Below, in pieces: positions 16,365 through 24,347 of a stretch of 25,078 bases of DNA. The translations under genes and the position numbers were made by a program. The stretch's first letter is position 1; every line of letters begins with the position of its first letter. The notes below the pieces were generated by a model, which saw nothing but the letters and a program-made list of their open reading frames with translations, was not told the DNA's origin and did not search any database. The DNA is taken from the NCBI GenBank assembly GCA_021794255.1, contig JAJYRF010000022.1, forward strand, positions 1-25,078. Reading direction: 5' to 3'. This DNA is from a bacterium. Its GTDB lineage: Bacteria > SZUA-79 > Acidulodesulfobacterales > Acidulodesulfobacteraceae.

Positions 16365-18680
16365 TTACTTTTTTGCCTTGTTTTGTTTTTTTGTTTTTAT
16401 TTTTATTTTTTTATTTTGGCGGCTTTTTTGCGGCAAGTTACTTTCTATAAGTCTTAAATCTATTTCTCTTTTTAAAAGATCAATAGAAAATATACCGACT
16501 TCAACTTCATCGCCTATTTTAAATATTTTGTGGGAATGCCTTCCTCTTAATATTTTGGTATTATAATTATATTCATAATAATCATCGGCTATTGTAGATA
16601 CATGTACAAAACCTGCAATAAAATATCCCGTAATTTGAACAAAAAAGCCAAAATTAGTAACACTTGTAATATAGCCGCTATAAATTTCCGCCGCATTTTT
16701 TTTTAAAAACTGCATTTTTTTAAATTCGGCATACTCTCTTTCAGCCTCGGTTGAAAACCTTTCTCTTTGAGATATAAAACCGCTGGCTGATTTTAAATAC
16801 TCATTGTTCCACAATGAAGAATTATTATTTTTAACATTATCATCTGATTCTGAATATATAATAATCTTTAGAATCCTGTGAACAATTAAATCGGCATATC
16901 TTCGTATAGGCGATGTAAAATGAGTATACGATTTGAGAGCTAAACCAAAATGATGAATATTTATATTAGAATATACGGCTATCTTCATTGATTTTAAGAA
17001 TGCCTGCTCAAGAAAAGGAGATATTGGCTTGCCTTTTAGCGAATCAAGCATTTTCTGATAATCTATGCTTGAGTTCAATAATTTTGAAGAAAAATTAAAA
17101 CCAAACGGTTTTATAGTTTTTAAAAATTCATTTATTTTTTCTTCATCAGGTTTTTCGTGGACTCTATATAAAGAAGGTATTGTTTTACTTTCAATTAATT
17201 CCGATACAGCGCAATTGGCGGTTATCATAAAATCTTCTATTAAATCATTTACAAAATTTCTTTCTTCCTGCACTATTTTTTGAACATCTCCTGATTCATC
17301 AATAATAACTTTGCTTGACACGGGATCAAAATTAAGACTGCCGTTTTTAAATCTTTTTATTCTTAAAATATTAGACAATTCTTTCATTTGCAGAAGCATA
17401 TCTTTGATAGGATTAAGTTTTAAACAAACATTATCTTCTATTTCAGCTTCATTGTCTAAACCTGACATAAATTCAAAAACTTCGTTATAAGTTAATCTGC
17501 CGAAAGTTTTTATAATACCTTCATATACTTTTTTTTCAAGCAATTTGCCGTACTTGTCTATAAGCATTTCGCAAACCATGACAAATCTTTTTGTTTTAGG
17601 AAGAAGACTGCATAAATTGTTTGATAGTCTTTCTGGAAGCATAGGGTAGACTTTCCCTGGAAAATAAGTTGAATTGCCTCTTTTATATGCTGCAATATCA
17701 ATTTTGCTCCCATATTGAACAAAATAAGAAACATCGGCTATAGCGACATATAATTTGTATTTGACGCCTGCATTGCCCTTTTTACTAATTAATTCCAGAT
17801 AAATAGCGTCGTCAAAATCCTTAGCATCTTCTCCGTCTATGGTAATAAAAGGAAGCCGCGTTAAATCAATCCTTCTTGCCTTATTTTCCTCATCATACAA
17901 ATTGCTCTCTTTAAAATTTGCAGGAATTAAATCTGATTCTTTTAAGGTTTCTTCGTCAAAATCTTTATATAAATTGTATTTATTAATTATAATTTCTTCT
18001 TCTATACCGCTACCGTCTATATCGCCTAATATTTTTTCCACCGATACAGTTCTGGAAGAAAAATTTTCGGGGTTAATTAATTTAGCTTTAACAATAATCC
18101 CGTCTTCAATTTGTTTTTTATCTTTAAATCCGTGCAAATCAAAATAAAATAAATCCGCAAAATTAGATGAAACAGGTTTCAGCGTGGCTATATTTTTATC
18201 TAATTTTACCATTGCCATGAAACTTCCTAATTGTCTTTTAATAATTCTGACGACGCTGCCCCTGATTTTTTTATTTGATTTTGAAATATTTTTTAAATAA
18301 TGCGGACTGTCAGGAATTACTCTTAACAAAACAATATCTTTCAGCAGCGCTCCGGCTAAATCAGAATTTTTAACATAAATATCAGACCCGCCTGCACTAT
18401 TTCTTACAAATGAAAAATTATCTTTTTTTGAAACTACTTCGCCTTCAATTAAATTAAGTTTTTGAGGTAATGCATATTTTTCTCCTTTAGTGAATATAAT
18501 ATCCCCGTTTTTTACCATTAAATCTAAAATTTCTTTAACTTTCCCAAGCTTCCCCGGCGAACTGATATTTAATTTATGTTTAATGTCTAAAAGAGATAAA
18601 GGTATAGATTGTTCTTCAAAAAAAATATTGGAAATTTCTTCTTTAGATATATCTTTATTATTTTTAATGAAATTTTTCAT
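16365..18680 (-). CDS. rnr: Ribonuclease R (RNB family 3'-5' exoribonuclease)
   Basis: RNase R degrades structured RNA processively from the 3' end. The 771 residues show, in order: an N-terminal winged-helix domain (SIPLSLLDIKHKLNI...KVKEILDLMVKNGDI), two cold-shock/OB domains (from about 78 to 230), the RNB catalytic domain with TIDGEDAKDFDDA (280-292), which supplies the metal-binding aspartates, followed by YFPGKVYPMLPERLSNNLCSL and HFTSPIRRYADLIVHR, then an S1 RNA-binding domain (AEIYSGYITSVTNFGFFVQITGYFIAGFVHVS). The C-terminal tail is short and strongly basic (KKIKIKTKKQNKAKK), as in other RNase R proteins. The winged helix and tail favour RNase R over RNase II. ATG 18680 has no clear ribosome-binding site. 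Confidence 0.94.
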   Translation of the reverse strand: MKNFIKNNKDISKEEISNIFFEEQSIPLSLLDIKHKLNISSPGKLGKVKEILDLMVKNGDIIFTKGEKYALPQKLNLIEGEVVSKKDNFSFVRNSAGGSDIYVKNSDLAGALLKDIVLLRVIPDSPHYLKNISKSNKKIRGSVVRIIKRQLGSFMAMVKLDKNIATLKPVSSNFADLFYFDLHGFKDKKQIEDGIIVKAKLINPENFSSRTVSVEKILGDIDGSGIEEEIIINKYNLYKDFDEETLKESDLIPANFKESNLYDEENKARRIDLTRLPFITIDGEDAKDFDDAIYLELISKKGNAGVKYKLYVAIADVSYFVQYGSKIDIAAYKRGNSTYFPGKVYPMLPERLSNNLCSLLPKTKRFVMVCEMLIDKYGKLLEKKVYEGIIKTFGRLTYNEVFEFMSGLDNEAEIEDNVCLKLNPIKDMLLQMKELSNILRIKRFKNGSLNFDPVSSKVIIDESGDVQKIVQEERNFVNDLIEDFMITANCAVSELIESKTIPSLYRVHEKPDEEKINEFLKTIKPFGFNFSSKLLNSSIDYQKMLDSLKGKPISPFLEQAFLKSMKIAVYSNINIHHFGLALKSYTHFTSPIRRYADLIVHRILKIIIYSESDDNVKNNNSSLWNNEYLKSASGFISQRERFSTEAEREYAEFKKMQFLKKNAAEIYSGYITSVTNFGFFVQITGYFIAGFVHVSTIADDYYEYNYNTKILRGRHSHKIFKIGDEVEVGIFSIDLLKREIDLRLIESNLPQKSRQNKKIKIKTKKQNKAKK

Positions 18681-18819
18681 TACAATATTTATTGTATTTA
18701 TTTGTATCTACATGCGAATGTAAATGAATATGATGCATAATGCAATTTACAATTAAGCAATTAAATTAAATTAAATATTAATTATTTTATCATAATTAAA
18801 ATATTTATAAATAATTATT

Positions 18820-18839
18820 CCAAATTAAGCTTAATTTGG
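18820..18839. promoter_or_regulatory. 20-bp perfect palindrome, candidate operator
   Basis: CCAAATTAAGCTTAATTTGG is fully self-complementary, with no loop and G/C clamps at both ends. It lies between the divergent rnr and tRNA-Leu(CAG) genes and directly precedes the TATAATAAA array. A palindrome with no loop is more like a dimeric regulator site than an RNA hairpin. No regulator can be named. Confidence 0.6.
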
Positions 18840-18840
18840 T

Positions 18841-18894
18841 TATAATAAATATAATAAATATAATAAATATAATAAATATAATAAATATAATAAA
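18841..18894. repeat. (TATAATAAA)6 array of -10-like hexamers
   Basis: Six perfect copies of a 9-mer occur, each containing a consensus TATAAT; a further TATAAT follows at 18899-18904. The array starts one base after the 20-bp palindrome and ends 75 bases before tRNA-Leu(CAG). It could provide stacked -10 elements for the tRNA gene, or be a neutral microsatellite. Confidence 0.9.
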
Positions 18895-18969
18895 TTAGTA
18901 TAATAAAAATCACTGAAAATTAAAAGAATTAAATAATAAAAGAAACATTAAACTTTAACATAAAAACCT

Positions 18970-19056
18970 GCCGGAATGGCGGAACTGGTAGACGCGCACG
19001 GTTCAGGGCCGTGTAAGATTTATCTTGTGGGGGTTCGATTCCCCCTTCCGGCACCA
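18970..19056 (+). tRNA. tRNA-Leu (anticodon CAG)
   Basis: An 87-base class II tRNA with genomically encoded CCA. The acceptor stem GCCGGAA/TTCCGGC closes, the anticodon stem is CACGG/CCGTG, and the seven-base loop TTCAGGG places anticodon CAG at 19004-19006, reading CUG. A long variable arm and a GGGGG-TTCGATT-CCCCC T arm follow. Confidence 0.97.
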
Positions 19057-19057
19057 T

Positions 19058-19095
19058 TTATTTATATTTAATTATTTATAATTAAATATAAATAA
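19058..19095 (+). terminator. 17-bp AT-only perfect hairpin after tRNA-Leu(CAG)
   Basis: The arms TTATTTATATTTAATTA and TAATTAAATATAAATAA are exact reverse complements around a four-base TTTA loop, starting two bases after the tRNA CCA. It may stop transcription or guide 3' processing of the tRNA. It is not a classical terminator: the stem has no G/C and no U-run follows. Confidence 0.45.
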
Positions 19096-19160
19096 TTAAA
19101 TAATATTGTTAGATATATGATATTCTAAAAATTGGGGGGTAATCAATTTATATGTCCCAA

Positions 19161-19174
19161 CCCGCTTTAGCGGG
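19161..19174. repeat. GC-rich hairpin CCCGC-TTTA-GCGGG
   Basis: A 5-bp all-G/C stem with a TTTA loop stands out in DNA that is otherwise nearly all A/T. The core resembles CCCGC...GCGGG extragenic palindromes found scattered in many proteobacteria. No U-run follows on either strand, so an intrinsic terminator is unlikely. Confidence 0.5.
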
Positions 19175-19234
19175 AACTTATATAGAAATTTACATCGGCA
19201 AATTAAAAATATAATTAAAGATTTATTTGTTGCC

Positions 19235-19301
19235 TTAGGTTGTTTTAGATTAGGTTGTCTTAAATTAGGTTGTTTTAGCTTAGGCTTAGCTTAGGCTTAG
19301 C
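19235..19301. repeat. Composite tandem array: 15-mer x3 then 11-mer x2
   Basis: TTAGGTTGTTTTAGA and two near-copies (19235-19249, 19250-19264, 19265-19279) run directly into two perfect copies of TTAGGCTTAGC (19280-19290, 19291-19301). All units begin TTAGG. The array lies about 105 bases upstream of the transglutaminase-like gene. Confidence 0.88.
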
Positions 19302-19405
19302 TTAGATAGATATAATATAATTTTATATAATTTTTATATAATATAGAGTAAACATTCTCTTTAATAATAAATCCAACCATAAATATTAATTTTGAGGTAT
19401 TTACA

Positions 19406-21520
19406 ATGAATATCGGCTTTAAAAATCGTTTTGTCAATTTTATTTTAAACTATCCGCAACTAAAATTAATAAATAAAAAAAATAAAAAAATAGACATCAA
19501 AATATTTATTTTATTTATTTTTATATCTTTAATATTTTTTAATATATTTTTGCCAAAAAAAGCGTTTTCTTATAGAACAGCCCAAACAAACGTCCAAACA
19601 AAAATTATTAAGCCAAAAAATATTAAAATAGCTTCTTCGTCAATTACATTATTAGATAATACAAACGAAAAAATTACTCCTACATTTGAAGATATTCTTA
19701 CTCAGCATGAAAAAATTAAAGTTATCACAAAAAAAGGAATAAAGAAATATTCCGAACTTAGTTTTCCATTTTCTCTTAAAAATCAAAAATTAAAAATTTA
19801 TTTTATTAAAATAATAAAACCGACCGGAAAAACAATATATATTAATTTAAAAGATTTAAAAACAGTCACGGCTCCATTTAATATGAATGACCCAATGTTT
19901 TCAAATCGATTATTAAAAACTATCCACCTTCCAAATATTTCAAAAAACTCTATTATAGACTATAAATTTAAGACAACTACCATTAAACCTTATATGAAAA
20001 ATAATTTTTTTACGGAAGATTATTTTGGAGGTTTGTCTCCTGTTAAAAAATCTGTTTATCTATTGACAATACCTGCAGGAGTTTATTACAAATACGCTGA
20101 ATATGGACTGCACGGTAAACCTGAAATTAAAAAAACAAATAAAACCGTTACCTTAAAATGGACAGCAGTAAATAGAAAAAAAATAACTCCTGAAAATTTT
20201 GGTCCCGGCGAATCATTTATAGTGCCGCATGTTATGGTTTCTTCCGTTAAATCATGGAATGATGTTGCAAAATGGTATTCAACACTTACAAATAATCAAA
20301 TAATGCCAGATAAAAAACTTAAAAATTTCATTAAAAAATTAACATATTCAAAAAGAAGCAAATCATACAAAATAAAAGCTATTTATAACTTTGTAGCAAA
20401 AAAAATTAGATACGTCGGCTATGAATTTGGCATTAACGGATATAAACCCAGCAATGTTAATAAAATATTTAAAAATAGGCTTGGAGACTGTAAAGACCAT
20501 GCAACACTATTTATGTCAATGCTACGTTCAATAGGAATAAAAGCTTATCCTATTTTAATTCCGACAGTTATGATTCCCGATATGAATCCTGCATTGCCTA
20601 CTCCATTTGTATTTGACCATGAAATAACCGCAATAAAAATTAACGGCGATGCTAATAAAATTATTAATAAATTAATACACTCCGGCACATCTAAAATTTT
20701 ATTTAACAATAAATATTTTTCTCCTATTGTAAAAGTTAATAACAATTTTTTCCTGTTTGCCGATACGACTTCTAACGTTACCACATTCGGAGATTTACCC
20801 CCTATGGATCAAGGAAGAAATGTTCTTATAGTAATGCATAATAAAGGATTGATTGCAAAAACACCGATATTTCCTCCTGCATATAACAATATAATATTTA
20901 GAGAAAACGCTTCAATAAACAAAAACGGCATACTGACTTCAAAAACAAATGCGGTATACACAGGCGCATATGATATGTATAAAAGATATGTTTTTACTTC
21001 AATTTCTAAAAGACAAAAACTAAACAAGATATTAAAAAATATTAATTCTATTACTCCTAAAGCAATATTGCTCCATTATTCTATAAAAAATGCAAACAGC
21101 ATGGATAAGCCTTTTATTGAAAATATTACATTTAAAGCTAAAAAATATGCGGCAGAAAATAAAAAATTCTTTCTTATCAAGCTTCCTATCAGAATAAGAA
21201 CAATACTCTCTAAAATTGTTATTTTAAAAAACAGAAAATATCCTCTAAAATTGGGATATAATTTTTCGGAAACTAATATAATAAAATTAAATATTCCAAA
21301 CGGATATAAGATAGTTTTCAAACCGCCGTATATTAACTATTCCAATAAAATAAGCTCTTTTTCCGCAGACTATAAGGTTAAAAACAATCAAATATTTTTT
21401 CATAGTATTTTTAATGTCAACGGATATAAAATATCAAAACAAGATTATACTTCTGCAAGAAAATTATTTAATAAAGCAATTAAATATTTATCTAATCAAA
21501 TATTAATAGCAAAAAAGTAA
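19406..21520 (+). CDS. Exported DUF3857 / transglutaminase-like protein
   Basis: A 704-residue protein, probably periplasmic. The N-terminus has one hydrophobic segment (about 32-50, IFILFIFISLIFFNIFL) followed by KKAFS, so it is either cleaved there or stays as an anchor. The DUF3857 beta-rich domain follows (about 60-270). A transglutaminase-like core comes next, with the expected triad: C362 in RLGDCKDHATLFMSMLRSIGI, H405 in FVFDHEITAI and D453 in FLFADTTSN. The C-terminal ~220 residues are beta-rich and match the tail usual in this architecture. The enzyme may cleave or cross-link peptides; the substrate is unknown for most of the family. The start is supported by GAGG 8 bases before ATG 19406. 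Lys, Ile and Asn content is very high. cobO follows 31 bases later. Confidence 0.88.
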   Translation: MNIGFKNRFVNFILNYPQLKLINKKNKKIDIKIFILFIFISLIFFNIFLPKKAFSYRTAQTNVQTKIIKPKNIKIASSSITLLDNTNEKITPTFEDILTQHEKIKVITKKGIKKYSELSFPFSLKNQKLKIYFIKIIKPTGKTIYINLKDLKTVTAPFNMNDPMFSNRLLKTIHLPNISKNSIIDYKFKTTTIKPYMKNNFFTEDYFGGLSPVKKSVYLLTIPAGVYYKYAEYGLHGKPEIKKTNKTVTLKWTAVNRKKITPENFGPGESFIVPHVMVSSVKSWNDVAKWYSTLTNNQIMPDKKLKNFIKKLTYSKRSKSYKIKAIYNFVAKKIRYVGYEFGINGYKPSNVNKIFKNRLGDCKDHATLFMSMLRSIGIKAYPILIPTVMIPDMNPALPTPFVFDHEITAIKINGDANKIINKLIHSGTSKILFNNKYFSPIVKVNNNFFLFADTTSNVTTFGDLPPMDQGRNVLIVMHNKGLIAKTPIFPPAYNNIIFRENASINKNGILTSKTNAVYTGAYDMYKRYVFTSISKRQKLNKILKNINSITPKAILLHYSIKNANSMDKPFIENITFKAKKYAAENKKFFLIKLPIRIRTILSKIVILKNRKYPLKLGYNFSETNIIKLNIPNGYKIVFKPPYINYSNKISSFSADYKVKNNQIFFHSIFNVNGYKISKQDYTSARKLFNKAIKYLSNQILIAKK

Positions 21521-21551
21521 TTAATTTAAATATACTATATTATTTAATTAT

Positions 21552-22154
21552 ATGGCTAAAAATATAAAAAAAAACGATTTATCTATATACAATAACTGGT
21601 TTTTTAATGATACGTCAAATTCCGGATTTGAATTAGGTTTAGTTCAAGTTTATACAGGAAACGGAAAAGGCAAAACTACGGCTGCAATAGGACAGGCATT
21701 AAGAGCCAGCGGGCATAACCTGAAATCGGTTATTATACAATTTCTCAAGGGCGGTTCTTACACCGGCGAATTTAAAATTCAAAAAAAACTTCAGCCGTAT
21801 TTTAAAATATATCAATTTGGAAATCCTTATTTTATAAATAAAAATTGCATCAGGGAGGAAGATTTAAAATTAAACAGAAACGGTTTTAAATTAGCGTTTG
21901 AAATCGCCACGCAGCAAAATGATATTCATATATTGGTATTAGACGAAATTAATGTTGCGGCTAACATAGGAATTATAAAAATAGATGAAATTTTGAATTT
22001 AATAAGAAATAAAAGAAAGGATATAGAGCTGATACTTACAGGAAGATATGCTTCACAGGAAATAATAGACGCGGCAGACCTCGTAACTGAAATGAAAGAA
22101 ATAAAACATTATTATAATAATAATGTTTTATCAAGATTCGGAATAGAAAAATAA
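21552..22154 (+). CDS. cobO: Cob(I)alamin adenosyltransferase, CobO/BtuR type
   Basis: This enzyme transfers the adenosyl group of ATP to the cobalt of reduced corrinoids, giving adenosylcobalamin or its precursor. The 200 residues carry the family P-loop VYTGNGKGKTTAAIGQALRA (33-52), IQFLKGG, and the Walker B-like VLDEINVAANIGII, followed by ELILTGRYASQEIIDAADLVTEMKEIKHYY; the TGR and DLVTEM.E..H.Y blocks are diagnostic. The N-terminal ~30 residues are less conserved. No other corrinoid genes are nearby and no cobalamin riboswitch is recognisable in the 31-base gap upstream, so it may serve salvage or simply be dispersed. No Shine-Dalgarno precedes ATG 21552. Confidence 0.92.
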   Translation: MAKNIKKNDLSIYNNWFFNDTSNSGFELGLVQVYTGNGKGKTTAAIGQALRASGHNLKSVIIQFLKGGSYTGEFKIQKKLQPYFKIYQFGNPYFINKNCIREEDLKLNRNGFKLAFEIATQQNDIHILVLDEINVAANIGIIKIDEILNLIRNKRKDIELILTGRYASQEIIDAADLVTEMKEIKHYYNNNVLSRFGIEK

Positions 22155-22341
22155 ATAATAGTTTAATAAATATTCTTGATTTAAAATACTTGATAATATA
22201 TAATTAAAACTCAATTTTTATATTTTATATCATAATCATCATTTAATAATATTTTTAACAATAGATATTAACTATAAATATTAATATTATAATTTTCTCT
22301 TTTGTTAATTTTTTATCATTATATAAATTTAGTATTTAATA

Positions 22342-22405
22342 ATTTTTATTTATATAATTATTTATATAATAATTATTTATATAATATTGTTATATAAATA
22401 AAAAT
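22342..22405. repeat. 16-bp inverted repeat in the mdh leader region
   Basis: ATTTTTATTTATATAA (22342-22357) and its exact reverse complement (22390-22405) flank a 32-base A/T spacer that itself repeats ATTATTTATATAAT. It ends 38 bases before the mdh ATG and just upstream of its ribosome-binding site (GGGGG at 22431-22435). It could form a leader hairpin or be a by-product of low-complexity sequence. The rest of the 289-base gap after cobO shows nothing clear. Confidence 0.65.
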
Positions 22406-22443
22406 CTCTAAATTTAAAAAAATAAAAATAGGGGGTCCATTTA

Positions 22444-23376
22444 ATGAAAGTCAGTATTATCGGAGCCGGTAGATTAGGAGCTACTCTTGCATATACATTA
22501 ACGCTTAAGGATATTATCAAAGAGGTAACATTAATAGATATTAACAAAGACTTGTCTAAAGGAGAAATGCTTGATATATCTCACTGCGTTTCCTTGACAG
22601 GGCACACAAAAGTAAAAACTGCCGATTATGAATCCGTAAAAGATGCCGACATAGTTGTTATAACTGCAGGCATACCAAGAAAGCCAGGCGAATCAAGACT
22701 TGATTTAAACAAAAAAAATGTTCATATATTAAAACAAATCGTGGAAAATATTATAAAATATAATACAAATTGTATATTATTTGTAGTTTCCAACCCTGTA
22801 GATATAATGACTTATGTTGCTTATAAAACATCAGGATTTGAAAGAAAAAAGGTTTTCGGAATGGGTACAATGCTTGATACAACTCGACTTCGTTCGGCGA
22901 TAGGTTCTTATTTTGATCTTAATCCCGAAGATGTAGATATAATGTTTCTTGGAGAGCACGGAGATACTATGACGCCTATTTTTTCTCTTGCAAGTATTAA
23001 CAGTATTCCTTTAAGAGATATACCGGGATACAATATAAAAGAACTCAAAGAAATAGCCGAATATTCAAGAACATGCGCTGCGGAAGTAATTGCGCTAAAA
23101 GGCGGAACAATTTTCGCTCCTGCGGTAGTTATGTCGGAAATTATAGAGTCAATGGTTAAAGATAGACGGCAAATTATGCCCCTTTCGGTTTATCTTGAAG
23201 ATTATTACGGAATAAACGATATATATACAGGCGTCCCTGCTATCTTATCAAAAAACGGAGTAGAAAAAGTCATTAAACCTGAATTAACGGAAGAAGAAAT
23301 TAAAGGATTAAACGAATCTGCTTCTGTAATAAAACATGCAATAGACGATTTAAAAAAAGAAGGTTTTATAGAATAA
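22444..23376 (+). CDS. mdh: NAD-dependent malate dehydrogenase (LDH-like type)
   Basis: It interconverts malate and oxaloacetate in central carbon metabolism. The 310 residues begin with the Rossmann motif IIGAGRLGA (5-13) and LIDINKD (D32, favouring NAD). TAGIPRKPGESRLDL (75-88) has Arg at position 79 where lactate dehydrogenases carry Gln; with R85 and R148 (DTTRLRSAIG) this indicates malate rather than lactate. N117 lies in VVSNPVD and the catalytic histidine H172 in GEHGDTM. The GGTIFAPAVVMSEIIESM block is also typical of the LDH-like MDH subgroup. A strong GGGGG ribosome-binding site lies 8 bases before the ATG, one of few in this window, which suggests high expression. It appears to be transcribed alone. 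Confidence 0.95.
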   Translation: MKVSIIGAGRLGATLAYTLTLKDIIKEVTLIDINKDLSKGEMLDISHCVSLTGHTKVKTADYESVKDADIVVITAGIPRKPGESRLDLNKKNVHILKQIVENIIKYNTNCILFVVSNPVDIMTYVAYKTSGFERKKVFGMGTMLDTTRLRSAIGSYFDLNPEDVDIMFLGEHGDTMTPIFSLASINSIPLRDIPGYNIKELKEIAEYSRTCAAEVIALKGGTIFAPAVVMSEIIESMVKDRRQIMPLSVYLEDYYGINDIYTGVPAILSKNGVEKVIKPELTEEEIKGLNESASVIKHAIDDLKKEGFIE

Positions 23377-23473
23377 CTAATAACTTTTAAAAATGACAAA
23401 TTAAATTATTTTAGTTTGTATATGTAAGCTGCGCAATAATAATAATTTATATTATATAATTCTAATATATTTC

Positions 23474-23537
23474 TATATTTTATATATTTTATATATTTTA
23501 ATTCTTATATTTTTAATTCTTATATTTTTAATTCTTA
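23474..23537. repeat. 9-mer x3 followed by 15-mer x2.8 tandem arrays
   Basis: Three copies of TATATTTTA (23474-23500) overlap into TTTTAATTCTTATAT repeated twice (23496-23510, 23511-23525) plus 12 bases of a third copy (23526-23537). They lie between the convergent mdh and PilN-like genes. No terminator with a GC stem is visible there. Confidence 0.85.
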
Positions 23538-23608
23538 AGCAATTATAATAGCAAAAATTATTACAATTGCTTTTTAAATTTTTAATTTTTTATTTATTAT
23601 TTTATTTA

Positions 23609-24235
23609 TTATTTTTTGCTTACAAGCAAAGCTTTAAATTTATTCTTTCCGACCCTAATTAAATAATCTATTTTAAATCTGCCTGTAAATATTTTATTTT
23701 TATTCATATTTAAATAAACTTTATAACTCATTAAGTTATTAAGACTATTTAAAAAATTCTTTTTATAAACAATTAATTGCAAATATACTTTTCCGTCTTT
23801 TACAATAATTGAACTAAGTTTGCTTTTAGGAAATTTATGAATGGAAATTGCATACAAAAGATTTGAAATATTAATTTGATTATATTTAATATTTTTAAAA
23901 AAATGCAAATTATTTTTTAATTTATCCAAAAAAACAGAATTATTTTTTATATTAATGCTTAATAAGGATAATTCTTTATTATATTTGGCAATTATTTTAG
24001 CGCCTGCGGCATAATTAATAAAGAAAGCAAACCATATTACAATTAAAACAAAAATATATAATAAAATTATTATTTTATGCTGATTTTTATTTTTTCTATT
24101 ATTATTGATTTTATTATTATTTATTTCATTAAAATAATCGTTTTTATTTAACATATCATTTAACATATCAATGTCGTCATTCCCATAAGTATCGTCAATA
24201 ATTTTATGAAAATCATCATTTTTAAAATCGCTCAT
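23609..24235 (-). CDS. Single-pass membrane protein, PilN-like layout, function unknown
   Basis: The 208 residues have no confident family match. The order is: an acidic then Asn-rich cytoplasmic stretch (1-53), one transmembrane helix (about 54-76, IIILLYIFVLIVIWFAFFINYA), a short coiled-coil-like segment (about 83-115), then an alpha/beta region (120-205) with NLLYAISIHKFPKSKLSSIIV followed by DGKVYLQLIVYKKN and GRFKIDYLIRV. This layout, including the 'IP..S.L.SI...DG.V.L' pattern, is that of PilN and other fimbrial/secretion assembly proteins (inference). Unlike usual pilN, it is not next to pilM or pilO; it stands alone between mdh (convergent) and tRNA-Leu(CAA). The ATG at 24235 has no strong ribosome-binding site. 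Confidence 0.7.
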   Translation of the reverse strand: MSDFKNDDFHKIIDDTYGNDDIDMLNDMLNKNDYFNEINNNKINNNRKNKNQHKIIILLYIFVLIVIWFAFFINYAAGAKIIAKYNKELSLLSINIKNNSVFLDKLKNNLHFFKNIKYNQINISNLLYAISIHKFPKSKLSSIIVKDGKVYLQLIVYKKNFLNSLNNLMSYKVYLNMNKNKIFTGRFKIDYLIRVGKNKFKALLVSKK

Positions 24236-24347
24236 GGCTCATGATAGATATATACTAATTATTATTATTAATAGATATTAATAAATATTAAATTCATATA
24301 CTTAAATATTTTTAAATTTTTAAATAAGATATAATTTTCGTAACTCT

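Larger units (their letters stand above)
19057..19405. other. Intergenic region downstream of tRNA-Leu(CAG): hairpins and repeats
   Basis: This 349-base stretch has no gene. It holds a perfect AT-only 17-bp hairpin (19058-19095), a short GC-rich hairpin (19161-19174), and a 15-mer/11-mer tandem array (19235-19301). TATAAT-rich sequence follows (around 19310-19345) that may include the promoter of the transglutaminase-like gene. GAGG at 19394-19397, 8 bases before ATG 19406, is a good ribosome-binding site. Confidence 0.8.

Noticed and set aside
17839..18147. Plus-strand open frame of 102 codons opposite rnr
   Set aside because: It is antisense to conserved RNase R sequence (including the RNB motif region) and looks like a Ser/Leu-rich shadow.
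21521..21551. Cobalamin riboswitch before cobO
   Set aside because: The gap is only 31 A/T bases; no B12-box or conserved stem is possible there.
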